NCBI GenBank assembly: GCA_024741835.1
Contig: JAENRP010000037.1
Span: 124,001-188,000 of the forward strand
Source: Diplocarpon mali
Lineage: Eukaryota > Ascomycota > Leotiomycetes > Helotiales > Drepanopezizaceae
DNA length: 64,000 bases
Reading direction: 5' to 3'
Part shown: positions 58,180 to 64,000 of the stretch, piece after piece
Layout of the letters: the number at the start of each line of letters is the position of its first letter
How positions within the stretch are numbered: position 1 is the stretch's first letter
Program-made: the position numbers and the translations under genes
Notes under the pieces: model-generated
What the model saw: the letters and a program-made list of their open reading frames with translations, nothing else
What the model was told of the DNA's origin: nothing
Database searches by the model: none

Positions 58180-61100
58180 AGTGGACAGAAGTGCACAAGC
58201 GAATTGATGGTTCATAGCCAAATTTAAAGCCACTCATAATTAAGATGTTAATGAGCTATTCCACGCTTATTATAGCTAAATGTCGAGGTATTTTTTTGAA
58301 TCAAGTACATAGTATCACAGGCTTACTTCACACGAGTCTGGAAAACCTTGTGACTGTGGCGATTAACTCTACTTATCCACCTGGACCTTCAAAGACTCGA
58401 TCTCATCTTTCAGTTCTTCGTTTTCGACTTTGGTTTTCACAGGCTCCGTAGCGTCTAGACGTAAGAGTCTAATTTCGGGCATAACTATCAACAACTTCAT
58501 CACTCTCCATGGTGGCAACATCGAACGATCACATTTCTGACGAAAGCAGAGCTCACTGGAAGAACATGGTAAGAATAATCATTTGAAATATTGGGCCTGA
58601 GTGTAAGTTGGGATTGTAGCGAGGCTGGAAAAGATCAGAGGATGTACAAATGTTTGCGAATTTGGCAAAGTACTATGTGAAAACTTTAAAATACATTGGA
58701 ATTTTCAAAAATCTCCTCCATGTTCAGAATTTACCATCGTGTGATCTTTTGATATTGTATTTTTATTAGATATTTTTTTGGACAAAAGGCTGCAGGAGTT
58801 TCTAGGTAATTATAATAGAGCGAAAAAAGAAGAAAAAACGGGTACATGATTCCCGTCAACATATGAGAGCCAACTCTAGTATACAGTGAGTTATTACGCG
58901 CAACTTATCGCCGTTTTCCCATTTAGTGAACCTGACACTCGGAGCGTAGTATTTCTGTGACTCTGCCTTCTCGCCGGGTGTTTTGACCCCTTTACTAGCG
59001 AGCCGAGCTTTATATAGAAGTAAGCGAGATCATGGCTTTTATTTATGGCTATTGTCAGCAAGCTGTCTATAGCTCATGACAAATTACAAAAAGTATCATC
59101 AACGAGGGAATTAAAACCCCCTCAAGGTTTTTTTTTCTGAGTATTTTCCTCCGCTATGCACTCTTGAAACATAGGCGTGACCTTGTCCTGAGCTGGCAAG
59201 CAAGTCCCGCAGAAAAGCCCTTCCATATGACTAAGGGGATTTGAACTTTTGAGCATAGTTTAATACAAAGCAGAAATCAATCGAAAAGCACAATCCTAAC
59301 TACTTGAAAAATAAGCGAACTAAGACGGACGCTTTAAATATTACAAATTAAAAAAGGTGGGCTTATTCTCGGTAAAGAGATAGTATAGTTGATTACGCAC
59401 TAGGCAGTTTTCTAGCCATTTGGCTTTGGATATTCATTCATGAAATAGCTATGATACGATTAGAGATTTTATTAGGCCCACCGTACTCAGGATGAAGAAT
59501 CGAGAGTATTCAGAATTATGTCTGCAAATTTTTATATCTGCCAATGGGTTTTGGAGAGACTAATTCAAAACTTAAAAGCTCACATTGGATCCACATTTCG
59601 CTTATTCCAGCGTCCCTACAACGACACTTTCACTTCACTTACTTACCTGTGACTTCATGAACCCTGTCGATTTACAACTATAGGCAATCAGCAATTCGTT
59701 CTAAGCGCACGCAAGATTACTACAGTGCATGTCTTTTTCAATAGTGCCAGATAAAACTGGCACTACAAGGTTCTACTTTGCTACTTTGTTGCAGACTAAA
59801 TAAATAACACTTTGAAATACAGTACCTTTGCAAGCGCCTTTAAACCACATGTGAAGATATATTAATGCACGCAAATGTGTTTTACGTTTAACCTGTTGTA
59901 AAGTACATTGTCTCTGAAAAGGCTTATCAGTGTAGCCTCTATTGAGATCAGCCCTTGATGACAGTTACCAGTGTACCTCTAATCCAAATTCCTGACTACT
60001 ATACACAAGTTTACTTACATAGCCTGTCAGTACTGGGTAACAATCATGATTTCCCAAAGGCTAATACACGCTCTTCAACATGCGCCTAATCTATGATTCT
60101 GCCGTTTGAAATGGCAAGCGAACCCTTGAGAATATAGCCAGGTGATTTTGAGCGAACACAGGGGAAATCGATCAACACAAAACTTTGATATAACAACAGA
60201 GGCAATGTTTTCCTCTATATCTGCTAGGAGAATTGACCTGTTATCACATCGCGGAGAAGAAGAGCTATTCATTAAAATTTTTACGTATCGATTAATATTT
60301 TCCGACAGGAAAACCACCAAACCAGTGTTGTATTTTCAACAGCAACTTCTTACTACGTACTACTCTACAGGTACTCCTTTGTCCTACTACTGATGTCCGG
60401 TTACTGTTGTTGCACCATTCGTTTACGCTGTTGAGGACTCGCCTCCAATAGAGATACCACAGCAGGAATGGGAAATTGGAGCGGCTCTGATCATTTTATG
60501 AGCTTATCTGAAGCATAGCTAAGCGCAATGAGTTTCGTAAACACTTGTTTCTCGTAGTTTAGAGCTCCACTTAATTTCTAGGATCAGATCTTTGTCCCTT
60601 CCCTTCTATTGAGCGCCGCCGAGAATATCATATGAGAGAGCGAGTGTAAGCCGACATAAGGGCTTTCTCTTAGGTGTCGCCGAGCTCACCTCAACTTAAT
60701 CGGAAGTAGAGCTATGGACCAGGCTTAGACTTGCTGAAATAGAATACAAATGCGAGTATGAACGTTTTATGAGTCTGGTATTCGAGCTCGCTCTGCATCA
60801 TACCGGTCACATCAACCAGCTTTGCCCCGTGGCTGGCTTAATGAGAAGTTGTTCGAGGCCAAATTAGCCTTACCAGTAGAATCTGCGATCTAATTCGGCG
60901 GCTGATTTCGCTTTCGTTGATTCTCACTCGTCGGTCGGGTTTTCGACTTTTTTTTTTAAACTCGAGCAGCATTTACAATCATCATTACCTTGCTAAAATC
61001 TTCCTTATCCGAGTACATGTATCCAAGTCTATCGATTTACCTCACAAGTCACACAGAGACCGTGTGCACCATCTGCCACGTGTCTCCTCGCTTTTTGTTG

Positions 61101-61333
61101 GCCTTGATGTCTGTGTATGTAAAGGAGAATGCAACCGCGTAACTCCCCTTCTACAAGATGCTTACTACTGCTATAAATCACGCTAGCTCCGTCCCGGTCC
61201 AGCAAACCCTAGCTCTCTTCCCATCAACACAACCTCCGCAGATCATCCACCTCATCCGAAGGGAAGTTCTCAAGAACGATCTCGCGCTGTTCTTCTGATC
61301 CTCTAAGTCTCTCTGGTGGGACTAGACATCAAA
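58180..61333. other. AT-rich gene-free block (3.1 kb)
   Basis: AT-rich up to about 60.5 kb with no convincing ORF. The last several hundred bases, more balanced in composition, should contain the promoter of locus I. A T-arm-like GTTCAAATCCCC on the minus strand near 59240 is not part of a tRNA cloverleaf I could draw. Confidence 0.5.
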
Positions 61334-62476
61334 ATGTCTAAAAAGGAGAAAGGCAAGACGCTTCGAAGGCTTCAGAAGACGACTTCATCTGCGCTCAAAG
61401 GATTTATCCGGTATGTGATCTCTCTCTCTCAGGATAGCCCGCATGCCATCTCATAGTTTCAAGTTCAAGGCGCAAAAAAAATGGCAACTGTATCCAGGTA
61501 GCTGTGCCCTCATCTCCGTTACCCAAGGCAAGTGACGATAGCTCGAGCCTATCTAGCACATTTCACCCATTCCCCAGGCTTGCACCCGAGCTGCAGACCC
61601 TCATATGGAGAGAATGCGTCGCCGATATGCCTCGAGTAATCCAAGTTGTCGAGCGGACCTGGAAGGGCAAGCAAGAGTACGTCGTCTCCCCCAAACCTGC
61701 TTTCAATGCCTTCAACCGCGTCCCAATCTCAGGACTCTACGCTATGTACAAAGCAGTGCTGACGTTGAAATAGATACTTTGGAGTCACAAATATCCCTCC
61801 CATACTCCACACTTGCTTCCTCTCCCGGTCCCTCGCTCTGAAGTTCTCCACGCGCATCGTGCCGTACGGCTCGGTCATCGACCTCTCCTGGGGCTCGGCG
61901 AAACATGATCTCAAGGATGAGATGCTCGACATGGCCGGGATCTCGCTCTGTCCCGTCGGTGGCAGCTGTCCCAGCTCGCACAAACTCACCACCGAAGCTT
62001 GGAACGAGCGCCACCGCCACCTCGAGCACAAGCGGATGGTTGAAGACTACAACGTCCGGAACATGGCACTACAGCTCAGCAGCGACTTTCCCAACCGCGT
62101 CGTCACGTTCCACAACATGCCAAGGCGTGGGAAGGCTAGCTCGGCGATTTACATTCTCTCCGAGACGTTCTATCACGCGAGCAACCTCAAGCATCTTACC
62201 CGCAGCAGAAGTGCTGGTGAGCAGCAGCAGTACGAGGAAAAGCGGTTTGGGTTTTGGAGGGAGTATTGGGAGTTCTATGAGCCGCAGATCCGATCCGAGA
62301 TCTTGGAGAGGAGCGCTTTTAGCGCCGGGTTGGGCGTTTGGGAGGAGATGCATGGAACGTGTCTTCACCACGTGCCGCGAATCAAAATCTGCGAGGAGAG
62401 CTACCTGTGCAAGATCGGGCGGAAGATCAAGATGGCAGTTCTGCATCAGATGCCTAAGCCGAAACTTGAGGCATGA
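61334..62476 (+). CDS. 2EXR-family protein, gene model unresolved (locus I)
   Basis: ATG 61334 starts a basic exon (MSKKEKGKTLRRLQKTTSS) with a donor near 61410. Coding resumes by about 61501 with VAVPSSPLPKASDD and the first motif PFPRLAPELQTLIWRECVAD (ELQ). The frame closes at TAG 61771. The second motif follows in another frame from 61775: YFGVTNIPPILHTCFLSRSL (LSR). It runs uninterrupted to 62476, including LSETFYHASNLKHLTRSRSA. The only frame-compatible GT-AG between the two parts would be 28 nt long, unusually short, so either a frameshift or a micro-intron is present. Total would be about 350 residues. Confidence 0.65.
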
Positions 62477-62952
62477 GTGGGATACGAGAGCTGTTGGGCC
62501 ATGTATGGGAATCTGCGGGGTTGTGCGGAGCATACCACTGTGTGGAGCTGACCGTTTGGCAGATTACAAGATGTTGGTGATGGGGAGAGTTAACATATTC
62601 GGTACTGTGGGTTACACTATAGCGCAACATGTTAATAGAAGTGATATTTGCAAGAGCGAGGCATGATCTTCCGTTACCCTACTCGGTATTGAGCCGACTG
62701 TTTTAACGAACTTCTGACCAACACGATTAAGGCGCTTCACCTCATACACCACCCAGTGCGGCGGCGTCAGTGTCAGATTGGAGCAATGTTCACGTATCAT
62801 ACTCACCAATGCATCCAGGTTATACTACATCAGTAACGCTCTCAAACCAATTGGTTTCCAGCCAGGACAGCAAGTCAACCCAAATACCAAGCCTATGCAC
62901 GACCCAACTGAACTTGGTTTAAAAAGTTGGCGACCATCCGCTAGGCCATATA
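62477..62952. other. Spacer between 2EXR loci I and J
   Basis: No recognisable feature. Confidence 0.45.
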
Positions 62953-63362
62953 ATGCGCTTTACAGCCAAATCGAATCTAGTGCAATCTGCTGGAGAAGTA
63001 CAGGCAGACTATCTAGAATTCGACTTCGATGCTGAAAGTGATTGGCCACTATATGGACTCATTTCCATGTCACTAAGAATAATTGAAGCTGATGCGGTGA
63101 AATGTGCGAGGACAAGCACAGAATGCACAACAGCTTACATATGGCCGTTATATAGAGCGGAGCTCGAGAAGAAGGAAGCTGCACAAGCCCGGGGCAGATT
63201 CGCCCTTTTCCCAAGGGCCTTGACCGAGCTGCAGATGATCATCTGAAGGAGCTGGTGATTGAGTCCGCGCCACGAGTAGTGCTGTTCATGAGACAAAGAA
63301 CGTCGCTAATCCTTCGTCGCTCTCGTCCAGGAATACCAGGGAAGTGGAATGTGAAGGCGTAA
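62953..63362 (+). pseudogene. 2EXR-family relic with 1-nt deletion in the first motif (locus J)
   Basis: The frame to 63246 ends ARGRFALFPRALTELQMII and then TGA. Moving by one base, as if TGG had lost a G, gives KELVIESAPRVVLFMRQRTS up to TAA at 63360-63362. Together these form the first 2EXR motif (LFPxxxxELQxxIWxxxxExxPRVV), so a single-base deletion at the Trp codon (63244-63246) broke it. No second E-x-R motif follows, so the locus is truncated as well. The 5' limit is uncertain; the first about 60 codons may not belong to it. Confidence 0.6.
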
Positions 63363-64000
63363 CCTATAACCTGGCACGCTTCATGTTTGCTCCTTGACTC
63401 GCGAGCTTACTATAAATGACTCTACCACTGGGAATCCATTCGGCCCAGCCTGTGACCTGAGCTGTGTATGTGATGCCGCAAGTGCAGCATTTGGGCCTTG
63501 GTCGATGGTCTGTGCTGTCGCCAACTCGTACAGTACCGGGTAAAAGCGTGTTTCTTGTCAGCCTGCTGGCGCCCTCAAGACGTCAGATATATGGGGATTT
63601 ATTGATCCAAGCAACGTAACATGTGTGAAGATGGACAGTTCGACAAGAACATAGAGAATCAATATCTGCATGTGGTTTTTTGATATATACAGATGAACAA
63701 CTATGTCGCTAGATCTGAAGAAAGTTCTAATCATTTCAGAGTAATAGGGACTCTACCTATGGTCCTTGGAAGAAATCAAGAAACAATGCAAGAAAGTTAT
63801 ATGGCGACATAGGAGGTATGACAAACCGGAGCTTTGATTTGCTGCATGAATGTCGATGAGAAGTTTGCATGTTTCCAAATGGAGAATCTCAAGATCCAAG
63901 TTTTCGAGTTCATGAAAACAAAAGAGTAATCCAGACGGACTGTAACGTGTGAGGATGTTCTAGGAGCTCACACCACATGCCCGGCGTTTCATATAAGAGC
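63363..64000. other. Gene-free right edge
   Basis: No ORF, repeat or RNA gene was recognised in the last about 640 bp. Confidence 0.45.

Noticed and set aside
59225..59260. tRNA T-arm-like GTTCAAATCCCC on the minus strand
   Set aside because: No matching acceptor stem, anticodon arm or D-arm could be paired around it.

Overview
The window comes from the nuclear genome of a filamentous ascomycete. Genes carry short introns (about 50-110 nt) with GTRNGT donors and CTAAC/CTGAY branch points close to YAG acceptors. The gene content is typical of Pezizomycotina: a nickel-urease accessory GTPase, an acetyl-CoA synthetase, a fungal ADAM protease, a hydrophobin-like protein and many 2EXR-family genes. 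The abundance of 2EXR genes suggests Leotiomycetes/Helotiales; that is an inference and was not tested. One ambiguous base (9008) and a 20-N gap (56693-56712) show a draft assembly.

Left part (1 to about 34 kb) is an ordinary housekeeping region with GC-rich genes. Order: 5' end of ureG (-), acetyl-CoA synthetase (+), a membrane-anchored ADAM metalloprotease (-), a 193-aa conserved-looking protein (-), a small ORF interrupted by an early TGA (-), a 614-aa coiled-coil protein (+), mitochondrial GrpE/Mge1 (-), a 178-aa protein (+), a 1.2-kilo-residue Cys-cluster protein (-) whose 5' end overlaps the 3' end of a 248-aa gene (-), a triple-KH RNA-binding protein (+), the RuvB-like AAA+ ATPase Rvb1 (+) and an HMG-box protein (+). 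A GC-rich, repeat-laden stretch without recognisable genes lies at 8.8-11.5 kb. Two AT-rich gene-free blocks lie at 17.2-18.4 and 25.1-26.6 kb.

Right part (about 34-64 kb) is different. It is mostly AT-rich, gene-poor DNA holding one hydrophobin-like gene (-) and then ten 2EXR loci, all on the + strand. Five look intact (C 41988, D 43611, E 45933, F 50278, G 51902), one has an unresolved model (I 61334), and four are broken (A 38787, B 40290, H 56534, J 62953). The premature stops in the broken copies are mostly TAA/TAG/TGA explainable by C:G to T:A transitions, as expected from repeat-induced point mutation (RIP) or simple decay. This head-to-tail 2EXR array, with birth-and-death behaviour in an AT-rich compartment, is the most notable system here; the function of the family is unknown.

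Gene models were spliced by hand, requiring GT-AG boundaries and a kept reading frame; exon coordinates are in each entry. Functional calls rest on recognised motifs, not on database searches.
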